Shown: positions 35,028 through 44,434, counted from the stretch's first letter. The stretch is DNA of 64,000 bases from SZUA-217 sp964194555 (GCA_964194555.1 CAXMMT010000010.1:4289-68288); one strand, 5' to 3'. Numbers and translations are program-made. Notes: generated from the sequence alone by a model not told the origin.

Positions 35028-36298
35028 TTATGGAGGTTTTCCGTCGGTGATGTAGGTGTGACCGAGCCGGCTGGTCCATCGGTGGGTGCCGTTGGAGAGA
35101 CGCTCGAGTTTCCAGCCGTTGTGTCTGACTATGTGGTCATGACGACATAGCGGGGCGAGGTTGTCCTCTGTGGTGGGTCCACCATCCGCCCAGGCCTCTG
35201 GGTGGTCGAGATCGCAGTCGATAGCGGGCATGGGACATCCGGGGAACACACATGTCGGATATGCAGCATGAACGCCACGGGTCTGGGCTGCCGTAGGTCT
35301 GCGCTGTGTGGTGCCGGTGGAGACAATCTGACCGTTTTCACCGACGACGGAGTATCTCCACTCGGCATCCTCCTGTTCTTCGACCACCTTGCGGGCGATG
35401 TCAGCGATCACCGGGCCAAAACCGGGGATCTCGGCCGGGTTGTCGTCGGTTCCGATGAGGGTGGCCAGATCGACCCGGATGTCGACAACGGCTCTTGATC
35501 CGGCGTCGTTCAACTCGACTCCGCTCAGAAGGTCGAGGAAGACATCGGCCCGAATCTGGTCGGTGGTACGGGGATCATCAGAGCGCTTCAGGCTTCTGGC
35601 CGTCTTGTTGATCCGTCGGGTGACACCATTGACCCGATCCGGCGGCAGAGCCAACCCGAACAAACTGGCCGTCCCGTCAACCTCCGCTTGCGTGATGATC
35701 CGACGCCCATCAAGTGCATCCTCATATCTCGTTTTAGCCTCGTCGGGATCGGCTTCGACGCAGAGACGTCTGATCCAGGCAGCCAACTGGCCGGTGGTAA
35801 AACCGGAGCACGGTCGACAATCCTGTCCACTACTTCACGGGCGGTCTGGTCGGAAAGGTGGGACGTGCCGTAGACGATGGTCCGGGCACGAGGAACATCG
35901 ATCAGGCCTGTCAGCAAGAGTTCTTCCACCCGAGGGAGACGGAGTCGAAGCTCCATGGCGAATCCGAGGGCGCTTTCGGCAACCCTTCGAGTCAGACGCA
36001 AATCCGCCCGAATCTCATCTGAAGCGAACTCCTCCTCGTCGGAGCTTCGCTCCACTGGAGAGTTGGCATCGCCGGGCGGACAGAACGCGATTTCGACCAT
36101 GTCGACCAACGAGGCAGCCTCGTAGTGGGCAGCAAGACGTTTGTGGGACTGCATCAGCCGCACCATGTCGTGGCCGTTCAACCGGGTTCGGTCGACGGCC
36201 GAGAGGATTGCGGCGAGATGTGGGCTGGGCGCAATCGTCTCCAGATCACCAGGCAACGTCTGTCGAAACGGCTCAACAGGGGCCTCGGTCTCGGCCAT
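35028..36298 (-). pseudogene. DUF222/HNH endonuclease-domain gene with a frameshift
   Basis: Two overlapping frames together make a standard DUF222 (13E12-type) protein. The N-terminal part from ATG 36298 runs to REVVDRIVDRAPVL, and the C-terminal part resumes with GQLAAWIRRLCVEADPDEAK. They join if one base is restored in the four-A run at 35799-35802. The C-terminus has an HNH-like core: CVFPGCPMPAIDCDLDHPEA, GGPTTEDNLAPLCRHDHIVR. Such genes are numerous in actinobacteria, often multicopy and mobile, with unproven function. The single-base lesion in a homopolymer could also be a sequencing error. Confidence 0.75.
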
Positions 36299-36443
36299 CA
36301 TCAGCTTGGTCCTGACCGTTTTCCTGCGTATGGATCGGGACGTGGTCGAGGCGTCGACAACCATGCTGATCCGAGACGATTCTGGCCGCTTGCGCAGGCC
36401 CTCCACCACCGACCCGTCTAATACCTGGGAGTCCCAACCCACC

Positions 36444-36661
36444 GAGGACGAAGAGAACGCACTGCGTCTCAAGGTTCGCTGTCCGACTCTGGTCGCCAAG
36501 CCGAACACAGCGAGATGCACGTCGCCGACGACAATCAGCGAGTCGCGGCGATCTACCCAAGAGGTGAAGCAGCGGTTGTCGAGGGGGCCGGCCACAACCT
36601 CGCGTACGAAAACACCGCATTCACCATCGATCTCATGAGAGATTTCATCACTCGTAAGTGA
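36444..36661 (+). pseudogene. C-terminal remnant of an alpha/beta hydrolase
   Basis: The plus strand reads ENALRLKVRCPTLVAKP in one frame (from about 36444) and then, after a shift near 36500, AEHSEMHVADDNQRVAAIYP and VVEGAGHNLAYENTAFTIDL to a TGA at 36659-36661. This resembles the end of alpha/beta hydrolases, where an RCPTLV strand precedes the acid loop and GAGHN carries the catalytic histidine. The N-terminal two thirds are missing and the frame is broken. It is bounded by the DUF222 gene on one side and the sox fragment on the other. Confidence 0.5.
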
Positions 36662-36668
36662 CTACCCC

Positions 36669-36778
36669 GCCCAGACCGAATTCCCCGCCGGCATCGAGGG
36701 TGACGTCAGACACGGAGTCGTGTCCCTTCAGGATCGAAGTGAGCAAGGTGTTCTATGACCGTGGCGGGGACGGTCGTT
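36669..36778 (-). pseudogene. internally deleted copy of the soxA-soxG junction
   Basis: On the minus strand this 110-base piece reads the last codons of soxA (TTVPATVIEHLAHFDPEGTR to its stop) and, overlapping, the first codons of soxG (VSDVTL) joined directly to the last codons of soxG (DAGGEFGLG). Compared with the intact operon at 38291-38758, about 360 bases of soxG are missing and only a few bases differ, so the duplication is recent. The following 190 bases (36779-36968) contain nothing I recognise. Confidence 0.75.
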
Positions 36779-36968
36779 ACGCGACTTCCAGCACAAACAT
36801 GCTTGTCTGGATCACTCACAACGCGTCCCGCTACGCCTTCATCGGGGGCCGACGGTCATGTCGTTCTTTTCGAGTTCTCTCAAGCCGACTATCTGAGTGA
36901 CCCTTCCCACACTCATCAACGAAGTGGGACCGGACGTGAGGTCTTGTCGAGTTACCCGCTCGGGCTGA

Positions 36969-38135
36969 TCAGGGGGAGGCGAGAGCCTGGCTGGCGGCCG
37001 CCTCTATCTCATTACTGGAATAACTCGCGGAATCCGGTGCGATAATCCTTCCGGCGGCGATGTCCTCCTCGATCAGTTGACGCAGAAGAGGTAGGCCTAC
37101 GCCCGCCCTTCGCTTGATCCAGAGGTTCCAGAGCGCCCTCAATATCAGAAGTTCTGGCTTCGGCCCGCCAAGTTTCCCGTAAATCAGCGTCACTCGGGTG
37201 CCGGTATCGGTCGATTCCAGATTCGTCGTGGCGATGAACGAGCTGCGCTTCGTCAGCGGGTTCTTGAATACAATCCGAGTGAACGGGTGCCACTCAAGGA
37301 TTATGTTGTGGCTGGGTGCCCCATTTCCGTGAAAACACTCGTATGTGGTTCCTTCGCCGATTCGCCCTGCTCGGCGATCGTGTGCGATCTGTTTGGTCGC
37401 ACCGCTGAACACTGCACGGGTTTCCGGGTTGGTCAGGTATCCCCACATGATCTCGGCAGAAACGGGATACTCCTCCTCCCAACTGGCGAAGACTGTGTCT
37501 CCAAGATCGAGGCGTGAAGCATCTCGGCCAGTCTCCCAGATCGGTTTCATGTCCATGACCAGACCGGATACGACACCGGCATTGTCGAACTCCTCCGAAT
37601 ACTTCGTCAGTTCCTCACCGAACCCTTCCAGGCCCAATTTGTCTACGGCCGCATCGGTGTATAGGGTGTAGGCCCGGTAGCCGGTCTCCTCCGCGATGTG
37701 ATTCTTCATCACCCGGTGGATCAGGTTGACGTCCGAGCCGACCATCTCTTCACGTCCCCGGAGGTTGGAGAGGACGAACTCACCGTGATGAACGAAGAAC
37801 TTCAAATCGAGGTTGCTGATGTTGGCGCAGGCATTGCACTGACAAGATGTGTTCATCACCATCAGATCGATGGCACGTTTGAACGAGACATAGGTGTGCT
37901 CGATCATCTCGACGAAGGCCTGGCCCTGGAACCTTTCCGAATCGATGGTGTAGCTCAACACCGCGTCGCCCTCGAGCCCTGAAAGCACGAGAGGTGCCTT
38001 GGCGTTGTCGATCAGCAAATCGAGCAATGTCTTGAGAACATCCTGAGCGTGCTCCAACTCCGAATCATTCAGATACGCCGTGTACCCGGTGATGTCAGCG
38101 ACTACGAGAAAGCCGGTGCGAGTTGATGACGGCAT
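36969..38135 (-). CDS. DUF2652 - SRPBCC two-domain protein
   Basis: A 388-residue soluble protein. Residues 1-190 are DUF2652, a cyclase-homology-like domain without a full set of catalytic residues: GFLVVADITGYTAYLNDSEL, LEGDAVLSYTI, NTSCQCNACANI (a cysteine group) and DVNLIHRVMKNHI. Residues 210-350 are a START/SRPBCC-like lipid-binding domain (SWEEEYPVSAEIMWGYLTNP onward), ending in a helix. Start ATG 38135 opens directly into the domain. A fragment of a paralogue lies at 8596. It may sense a hydrophobic ligand; its role is unknown. It follows the sox operon in the same orientation. Confidence 0.75.
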   Translation of the reverse strand: MPSSTRTGFLVVADITGYTAYLNDSELEHAQDVLKTLLDLLIDNAKAPLVLSGLEGDAVLSYTIDSERFQGQAFVEMIEHTYVSFKRAIDLMVMNTSCQCNACANISNLDLKFFVHHGEFVLSNLRGREEMVGSDVNLIHRVMKNHIAEETGYRAYTLYTDAAVDKLGLEGFGEELTKYSEEFDNAGVVSGLVMDMKPIWETGRDASRLDLGDTVFASWEEEYPVSAEIMWGYLTNPETRAVFSGATKQIAHDRRAGRIGEGTTYECFHGNGAPSHNIILEWHPFTRIVFKNPLTKRSSFIATTNLESTDTGTRVTLIYGKLGGPKPELLILRALWNLWIKRRAGVGLPLLRQLIEEDIAAGRIIAPDSASYSSNEIEAAASQALASP

Positions 38136-38207
38136 CGTTCGAGCTTATCGGAGACCGCAACTATGCCGAAGGTGCAGATCTCGAGATTCAGAACTCGATG
38201 GCCTAAA

Positions 38208-38290
38208 GGCTGCGCCTTCGTTGTGCGTCCTTGCCAGATGACGCCGATGACTCGGTGACACCGCGGCATCAATTGGGCGACAGACCACTA
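38208..38290. repeat. palindromic MITE-like element, half copy
   Basis: These 83 bases match the right half of the element at 32816-32978 with about four substitutions and a two-base indel (shared stretch GGCTGCGCCTTCGTTGTGCG, ending GACAGACCACTA). Only the half from the central hairpin outwards is present. As in the other copy, the outer end abuts the stop codon of a minus-strand gene, here soxG. Confidence 0.7.
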
Positions 38291-38692
38291 GCCCAGACCG
38301 AATTCTCCGCCGGCATCGCGGATGACGTCGTGCATATGCCGACCAAACGAGCGTGACGGGAGGATCAAATAGGACCGCACACCGTCATGGTCGTCTCTGA
38401 CCAACTCGGTGGCGACGTTGCCGACAAGGGTGCGGGCCGCCGCCTTGTCGGGGAACACGTCATCGCCGAGGTCCAAAGCGCAGATCTTGGCCAGAAGTCT
38501 CGGAGCATCTACACCGGTCAGCCGGAACATAGCCCTGACCGAGGTCAGGTCAACCACATCGCCGTCCGGGCGATCACCGAGGACGGTCCATTCGCCGGGG
38601 CTGATCGACCATGCCAGGTCCCCGGTGGCGTGATCACCGAAGAGACGCCACTTGGGCGTCTTGCCGAGATCGGTGAGGGTGAGGTCAGACAC
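38288..38692 (-). CDS. soxG: sarcosine oxidase gamma subunit
   Basis: A 134-residue protein started at GTG 38692, which overlaps the soxA stop by eight bases and has a GAAGGGA site upstream; the open frame to 38812 is soxA read out of phase. SoxG is a GcvT-like fold subunit of heterotetrameric sarcosine oxidase. Segments AWSISPGEWTVLG, DLTSVRAMFRLTGVDAPRLL and YLILPSRSFGRHMHDVIRDA are characteristic. It is somewhat short for the family, lacking part of the N-terminal strand region. It is the last gene of soxB-D-A-G. Confidence 0.82.
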   Translation of the reverse strand: MSDLTLTDLGKTPKWRLFGDHATGDLAWSISPGEWTVLGDRPDGDVVDLTSVRAMFRLTGVDAPRLLAKICALDLGDDVFPDKAAARTLVGNVATELVRDDHDGVRSYLILPSRSFGRHMHDVIRDAGGEFGLG

Positions 38693-41501
38693 GGAGTCGT
38701 GTCCCTTCAGGATCGAAGTGAGCAAGGTGTTCCATGACCGTGGCGGGGACGGTCGTTCCATTGGGGAGTCGAATGTCGAGCTTCTCACCCGCAGCAGCCC
38801 TGTTGTGGGCAACCTGGGCTAGACATACCGAGCGATCGAGCGTGGGGGACATTCGGCTCGACGTGATCCTCCCAACGATTCCGGCCTCACGGTCGATGAT
38901 CTGGCTTGCTTCGGGCGGAACGATCGAAGGGTCGTCGGTCTGGACCGCGACAAGACGGGGGTAGTCGCCCCTCTGCTTCTGCCAGGCCAGTTCCGGTTTG
39001 CCTGAGAAGTCGGGCTTGTCCATCTTGATCGCCCAGTCGATGCCGAAGCCGAAACCCTGGGTGAGACCGTCGGTGTCCTGACCGACGATGAAATGACCTT
39101 TCTCCAGCCGCATGATCCTCTGCGCCTCCACCCCAAACGGTCTTACTTCGAGATCTTGACCCTCCTCGAGCAGGGACTCCCAGACCTCAAGTCCGTGATT
39201 GGCCGGCACATGGATCTCGTAGGAGAGCTCGCCGGTGAATCCGATTCTCCACAAGAAGCAGTCTGCGATCCTGGCCACCGTGCCGGTTCTCACTTCCATA
39301 TAGCCGAATTGGTGGGGGTCTAGGTCGATGTCGGTGAGACGGCTGACCAGCTCACGTGAGTTGGGTCCGGCGACATTGATGCTGGCGTAGCCGTCGGAAA
39401 CCGCGGTCATCTTGACGTCCCATTCCGGGAAGCTGGTCTGAAGCCAGTCGTCGAGCCAGTTCCAGACAACTCCGGCGCCTCCCGAAGTGGTCGACATCAT
39501 GTATCGGTCGGGGCTGAGACGTCCGGTGACACCGTCATCCATGATGACCCCGTCTTCGGCGCACATCATCCCGTAACGCACCTTGCCGATCTCCAGCTTC
39601 GACCACTTGTTGACGTAGACGAATTCGAGCAGCCTGGGCACATCCGCCCCGCGAAGGTCGATTTTTCCCAGCGGGCTGACGTCGATGATCCCGACGCTGC
39701 TTCGCACTGCGCCGACCTCCGCTTGGGGATCGCCGTAGTGATCTGGGCGGATCCACTGTCCTGCGATCAGCGGTCTGGCGTTGTGAGACTCGTGCCAGGG
39801 GTGAATGGGGGAGTAGCGGACCGGATCGTGATACTGCCCGGCAAGCGTTCCCAGTCGAATCGGGGCATACGGAGGTCGCCAGGTCGTGGTTGAAGTCTCC
39901 AGAAGACTGGTTCCCACGGCCTCGCCATGAACAGCGAGGGCGTTGACCGCTTCCACTTTGCCCTGGACAGGCCCCATACCGGCAGTGGTGTATCGCTTGG
40001 CCAATTCCATCGAGTCGTAGCCTTCGGCCGCGGCGGAGAAAAGATCCTCTGAAGTCACGTCCTCGGAGAAGTCGACGAACCCGTGAGTGGTCGATCGGTA
40101 CAGCTCGGGGTGGTCTTCGACGTCGAGACCCTTGATATCTCTGGGTGTGGCCTCAGGAGCTCCTCCTCGCCAGGTCGCCTTGACCGCCTCGGCGCGGACC
40201 GCTGCCTCATGTCCCACCGCCGTGCCGTGCTCGACCAGCTGATCTGTGGTGCCGTCGCCGACCATTCCGCCGGCCGCCAGAACGTTGGTAGGCAACGAGG
40301 AGGGGAGAAACCGAGCGGCCCCGGAGTGATATACGGGGCGGTCTCCGGCCATGTTGAGCAGTGCTGTTGGGGTTGTCCATCCGATGGCGGTCACCAGAAG
40401 GTCGGCGTCGATTCGCCTTCCGTTCGAGTCGACGACAGTCTTCACGCCCTTTCTGCCCGTTGCCTCAACCACCGTTTCGCCAGTGCGGGCATCGAGGACG
40501 GCAGCGATCTCTACCCCGGCCCGCTCCAGGTCTGTGATCGCCGCATCACCGGATTGGTTGGCGGTGAGCACAACGGCCCTATCACCGGGTTTGACCGCAT
40601 AGAGATTGATCAGTCTCCGCACCGCCGTGGAGAGCATTACACCGGGGAGATCGTTTCCCCTGAAGACATAGGGACGCTCCAGGGTTCCGGCGGCGACGAC
40701 AAGAGTCTTGACCCGGGCCAGCACCAGCCGCTCTTCGACATGGGCCATGTCACGCTGCACCACCGACACCCAGTTGTGGTCGTAGCGACCGGCTACTACC
40801 GCATCGGTCATGACTTCGATGAGAGGCTGGCCCTCGATCGCGGCCCTCAGGTCGGCCAGGGCTCCAAGATCGCTGTCATCGCCGAAACGGATATGGCCGC
40901 CAAGGGCAGGCTCCTCCTCGACGAGGATCACAGATGCTCCCGCTTCGGCAGCTGCCAGAGAAGCAGCCATTCCCGTCGGGCCGCTACCGGCCACCAGAAC
41001 GTCGGGATGTGCGAAGCGGTGGTCGTATTCGCCACCCTGGTGTTCGGGGTTTACCACCCCACCGGCGACGAACCGGCCGAGGACACGCTGGTACCAGGGC
41101 CACAAGCGACGAGGCGCCATGAACGTCTTGTAATAGAAGCCCGGCGGGAGCAAGCGCGACACCAACTGGTTGGCCGCCTTGACATCGAAGGAGAGAGCCG
41201 GCCACACGTTCTGGGCTGAGACCTCCATCCCCTCGCTCACGTTCAGGTGAGCGGCGCGGACGTTTGGCTCATCACCGACCTGGACCATGGCGTTTGGATC
41301 GTGATAGGTGGCGGTGAGAAGCCCGCGACGCCGATGGAGTTTGAAACTCCGCGACAGGACACGTACTCCATTGGCAGCCAACGCCGAGGCGATGGTGTCA
41401 CCTTCCAGTCCCTCGAGTCGTCTGCCGTTCCAGGTGAAGGAGACGGTTTCCGAGCGGTCGATGAGCTCGCCCGGTTGAGGGTCGAGTCGATGGTCACGCA
41501 T
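38685..41501 (-). CDS. soxA: sarcosine oxidase alpha subunit
   Basis: A 938-residue subunit of the heterotetrameric enzyme. The N-terminal 100 residues are a Fer2_4-like domain (GDTIASALAANGVRVLSRSF). An NAD-binding disulfide-reductase-like domain follows (LVAGSGPTGMAASLAAAEAG, LVVAAGTLERPYVFRGNDLP). From about residue 560 comes a GcvT/aminomethyltransferase domain that binds tetrahydrofolate (RSSVGIIDVSPLGKIDLRGA, GELSYEIHVPANHG, QRIMRLEKGHFIVGQDTDGL). The complex oxidatively demethylates sarcosine to glycine, H2O2 and 5,10-methylene-THF. Start ATG 41501 overlaps soxD by eight bases. Confidence 0.93.
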   Translation of the reverse strand: MRDHRLDPQPGELIDRSETVSFTWNGRRLEGLEGDTIASALAANGVRVLSRSFKLHRRRGLLTATYHDPNAMVQVGDEPNVRAAHLNVSEGMEVSAQNVWPALSFDVKAANQLVSRLLPPGFYYKTFMAPRRLWPWYQRVLGRFVAGGVVNPEHQGGEYDHRFAHPDVLVAGSGPTGMAASLAAAEAGASVILVEEEPALGGHIRFGDDSDLGALADLRAAIEGQPLIEVMTDAVVAGRYDHNWVSVVQRDMAHVEERLVLARVKTLVVAAGTLERPYVFRGNDLPGVMLSTAVRRLINLYAVKPGDRAVVLTANQSGDAAITDLERAGVEIAAVLDARTGETVVEATGRKGVKTVVDSNGRRIDADLLVTAIGWTTPTALLNMAGDRPVYHSGAARFLPSSLPTNVLAAGGMVGDGTTDQLVEHGTAVGHEAAVRAEAVKATWRGGAPEATPRDIKGLDVEDHPELYRSTTHGFVDFSEDVTSEDLFSAAAEGYDSMELAKRYTTAGMGPVQGKVEAVNALAVHGEAVGTSLLETSTTTWRPPYAPIRLGTLAGQYHDPVRYSPIHPWHESHNARPLIAGQWIRPDHYGDPQAEVGAVRSSVGIIDVSPLGKIDLRGADVPRLLEFVYVNKWSKLEIGKVRYGMMCAEDGVIMDDGVTGRLSPDRYMMSTTSGGAGVVWNWLDDWLQTSFPEWDVKMTAVSDGYASINVAGPNSRELVSRLTDIDLDPHQFGYMEVRTGTVARIADCFLWRIGFTGELSYEIHVPANHGLEVWESLLEEGQDLEVRPFGVEAQRIMRLEKGHFIVGQDTDGLTQGFGFGIDWAIKMDKPDFSGKPELAWQKQRGDYPRLVAVQTDDPSIVPPEASQIIDREAGIVGRITSSRMSPTLDRSVCLAQVAHNRAAAGEKLDIRLPNGTTVPATVMEHLAHFDPEGTRLRV

Positions 41502-41757
41502 CGTTGTTTCCCCCGACGTCGGTGACCATCCTGATCTCGTTGGTGACGTTGTGGCGCTCTATGTTCAAGAATCGCCGACAGCCGGAGACGTGAAACCAGC
41601 GTTCACTCTGCCACCCCGAGGTGTTGGTCCTCATGTAGAGGTATCTGCGCCAGGTGGCCGGGTCGGTGTCCACCGACGGACGCGGAATCACCTCGCCCCC
41701 GAAGCTGAACTCGTTGTCGTTGCGTGGCCCGCAGTTGGGGCAGATGATCACCAGCAC
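41494..41757 (-). CDS. soxD: sarcosine oxidase delta subunit
   Basis: An 87-residue zinc-binding subunit, started at a GTG two bases after the soxB stop. Cys ligands are in IICPNCGPRNDNEF near the N-terminus and His/Cys in WFHVSGCRRFLNIERH, the full SoxD zinc site. It stabilises the heterotetramer. Order soxB-D-A-G and tight spacing are those of typical operons. Confidence 0.9.
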   Translation of the reverse strand: MLVIICPNCGPRNDNEFSFGGEVIPRPSVDTDPATWRRYLYMRTNTSGWQSERWFHVSGCRRFLNIERHNVTNEIRMVTDVGGNNDA

Positions 41758-41759
41758 TG

Positions 41760-43016
41760 TCAGTGCCCCACCGCGGCTGCACCCTTCTCAGCCGTCAGGG
41801 TTCCCTTCTCGAATCGGTCCAGGCCGAACGGGCTTATCAGATCCCCTGGCTTTCCATTGGCGATCATCGCCGCCACCGATTCTCCGGCCACCGGCCCCGC
41901 CTTGAACCCGTAGGTGCCCCATCCAACATCCACGTAGAAGCCCTCTATCTCTGTCGGTCCGATGATCGGCCCATAGTCGGGGGTCATGTCACACAACCCG
42001 GCCCACTGTCTCAGGAGACGCATGTTTGCAACGGCCGGCATCAGTTCGAGGATGTGACCGGCGAGGCCTGTGGTGAACTCGAGCGAGCCTCTCGTCGCAT
42101 AGGAGGTGAACGGGTCGACGCTCGCCCCAAACACGAATTCCCCGCGAGCCGTCTGGCTGACGTAGGTGTGGAGGCTTCCCGAGACGATCACCGGATGGAG
42201 GAACTGCCTGACCGGTTCGGTGACAGCAGCCTGAAGCGGACGGGTCGTGATGGGCAGGGTGACCCCTGCCATTGCAGAAACCAGTGAGGACCAGCCGGCC
42301 GTGCAGTTGATCACCGTCGAGGTGGAAACGGACCCGCGGCTGGTCCGGACTCCGACGATCCGGCCCGACCCGACATCGATCCCGGTCAACTCGGTCTCCT
42401 GATGGATGTGCACGCCCAAGGAGGCCGCGGCTCGTGCGTAGCCCCAGACCACCGCGTCGTGACGGACGATGCCCCCGGGTGGATGCCAGAGAGCGCCGAC
42501 TATCGGGTAACGGGGGTGGTCGGAGGTGTCGATGAAAGGGGCAAGCCTCTTCACCTCGTCGGGGCTGATGACGGCAGAGTCAATGCCTTCGAGTTTGTTG
42601 ACTTCTGCACGCCATCTCATGGTCCGGAGTGACGAATCGTTGTGAGCCAGGGTCATATGACCGCGCTGGGAGAACATCACATTGAAGTTCAAGTCGGAGG
42701 CGAGGCGCTCGTATAGCTCGACCGACCGGTCATAGAAGCGAGACCCCTCCACAGTGAGATAGTTTGAGCGCACGATCGCGGTATTACGTCCCGACCCTCC
42801 GCTTCCTATGTAGCTCTTCTCCACGACAGCCACATTGGTGATGCCATGGTTCCGGGCCAAGTAGTAGGCGGTGGCGAGACCGTGGACACCACCACCCACG
42901 ATGACCACGTCGTATGCCGAAGCCAGGTCATGGTGTTCCCAGACTTTTGGCCATGGGGATCGGCTCAGGCCGTGGGTGATCAGTTTCCAGGCCGAGAAGC
43001 GTGTTCGCCGACTCAT
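41760..43016 (-). CDS. soxB: sarcosine oxidase beta subunit
   Basis: A 418-residue DAO-family flavoprotein carrying the sarcosine-oxidising FAD and the covalently bound FMN. Residues 36-60 form the FAD-binding fold (VVIVGGGVHGLATAYYLARN). GSGGSGRNTAIVRSNYL is the flavin/substrate segment, and GGIVRHDAVVWGYARAA contains the histidine expected to bind FMN. C-terminal GWGTYGFKAGPVAGES closes the FAD site. It starts the sox operon; 90 bases separate it from the divergent FAD oxidoreductase gene, so both are probably controlled from one region. Confidence 0.92.
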   Translation of the reverse strand: MSRRTRFSAWKLITHGLSRSPWPKVWEHHDLASAYDVVIVGGGVHGLATAYYLARNHGITNVAVVEKSYIGSGGSGRNTAIVRSNYLTVEGSRFYDRSVELYERLASDLNFNVMFSQRGHMTLAHNDSSLRTMRWRAEVNKLEGIDSAVISPDEVKRLAPFIDTSDHPRYPIVGALWHPPGGIVRHDAVVWGYARAAASLGVHIHQETELTGIDVGSGRIVGVRTSRGSVSTSTVINCTAGWSSLVSAMAGVTLPITTRPLQAAVTEPVRQFLHPVIVSGSLHTYVSQTARGEFVFGASVDPFTSYATRGSLEFTTGLAGHILELMPAVANMRLLRQWAGLCDMTPDYGPIIGPTEIEGFYVDVGWGTYGFKAGPVAGESVAAMIANGKPGDLISPFGLDRFEKGTLTAEKGAAAVGH

Positions 43017-43106
43017 TCTTGGTGCCCCCAGTGTGACTGCGAAACCCTAGACAGCCCTGCTCGTATCGCGACGCGGCATGACGAATAGACCGATAACCTG
43101 GCATCC

Positions 43107-44420
43107 ATGAGCGATAGGCGAAAATACGACGCAATCATCATCGGCGCCGGGATCATTGGTGCCAACCTCGGCTTTGAGATGTCAAAGGCCGGATATGAGA
43201 CTCTCAACATCGACAAACTTCCCGCCTCCGGATATGGCTCCACAGCAAACTCGTGCGCCATCATCCGCACCCACTACTCGACCTGGGCTGGTGTGGTCAT
43301 GGCCTATGAGGGCTTCCACTATTGGAAGGATTGGGAGAACTATCTCGAGGTCGAGGACGAGAGAGGAGCGGCCGGATTCGTCCAGTGCGGCGCGGTGTTC
43401 GTCGGGAGTCACGGTGGCCACATGGAGAAAGTGCTCCCCCTGTTTGACGAGATCGGAATCCCCTATGAAGTCTGGGACACCGAGCAGTTGGCCGAGGGTC
43501 TCCCCGGTATCGACACCGGCGAGCATGCACCACCGAAGCGACCCGACGACGATGCCTTCTGGGAAGAGCCGGCGAGCCAGATCAGCAGCGCAGTTCACAC
43601 TCCTATTGCCGGCTATGTGACCGACCCTCAGCTTGCCACCCACAACCTTCAGCGGGCAGCCGAAGCCAAGGGAGGGAAGTTCATGTTCAATACCGAGGTG
43701 GCCGGAATACGGACCGACGCCGGCCGTGTTGCCGGAGTGGACCTTGCCGATGGCACCTCCATCGATGCTCCGATCGTGATAAACGTGGCCGGGCCACATT
43801 CCTTCGTCATCAATGAGATGGCCGGAGTCGCCCATTCGATGGCCATCAAGACCAGGGCATTGCGTCATGAGGTACACCATGTTCCCTCGCCCCGAGGTCT
43901 CGACTTCGAGAAGGACGGGATGCTCGTCGGCGACGACGACCTCGGGACCTACTTCCGGCCCGAGGTCGGTAACAACATCCTGGTCGGCAGTCAAGATCCC
44001 GAGTGCGACCCCCAGATCTGGGTGCAGAATCCAGACGAGTTCGATAGAAGCATCACCGAAGACCAGTGGCGCGCCCAGGTCCTCCGTCTCGCCCGACGTC
44101 TCCCCTCACTGGGTGTTCCAAGCGAAAGGAAGGGCGTCGTCGATCTCTACGACGTGAGCGACGATTGGATTCCGATCTACGACAAGACGGATCTTGACGG
44201 GTTCTATGTCGCCATCGGCACCAGTGGAAACCAGTTCAAGAACTCACACATTGCGGCCTACTGCATGACCCGGCTCATCGCTGCGGTCGAATCCGGTCAC
44301 GACCACGACTCCGACCCTGTGAAGGTGCAGATGCCTCACACCGGATTCGATCTGGATATGGGAGTCTTCAGCAGGAACCGGGAGATCAACGAGGCGTCGT
44401 CCTTCAGCGTCCTCGGCTGA
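43107..44420 (+). CDS. DAO-family FAD-dependent oxidoreductase
   Basis: A 437-residue flavoprotein: AIIIGAGIIGANLGFEMSKA at the N-terminus binds FAD, GYGSTANSCAIIRTHYS is the DAO-type flavin loop, and the C-terminus has YVAIGTSGNQFKNSHIAAYC. It resembles sarcosine/dimethylglycine-type amine oxidases but lacks a GcvT domain. It is divergent from soxB, so it may oxidise a related N-methylated amine, for example upstream in glycine-betaine breakdown. That substrate is an inference from location. Electrons would go to O2 or to an electron carrier. Confidence 0.8.
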   Translation: MSDRRKYDAIIIGAGIIGANLGFEMSKAGYETLNIDKLPASGYGSTANSCAIIRTHYSTWAGVVMAYEGFHYWKDWENYLEVEDERGAAGFVQCGAVFVGSHGGHMEKVLPLFDEIGIPYEVWDTEQLAEGLPGIDTGEHAPPKRPDDDAFWEEPASQISSAVHTPIAGYVTDPQLATHNLQRAAEAKGGKFMFNTEVAGIRTDAGRVAGVDLADGTSIDAPIVINVAGPHSFVINEMAGVAHSMAIKTRALRHEVHHVPSPRGLDFEKDGMLVGDDDLGTYFRPEVGNNILVGSQDPECDPQIWVQNPDEFDRSITEDQWRAQVLRLARRLPSLGVPSERKGVVDLYDVSDDWIPIYDKTDLDGFYVAIGTSGNQFKNSHIAAYCMTRLIAAVESGHDHDSDPVKVQMPHTGFDLDMGVFSRNREINEASSFSVLG

Positions 44421-44434
44421 GCCGCTGACCATTC

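Noticed and set aside
36779..36968. Possible further soxA sequence upstream of the junction copy
   Set aside because: A short frame reads on into this stretch but residue similarity to SoxA stops at about 36778; what remains is too weak.
38288..38812. Longer soxG start at 38812
   Set aside because: The extra N-terminus is soxA read in another frame; GTG 38692 overlaps the soxA stop and has a ribosome-binding site.
40083..41219. 378-residue plus-strand frame
   Set aside because: Antisense shadow of soxA with Cys/His/Arg-rich composition and no recognisable domain.
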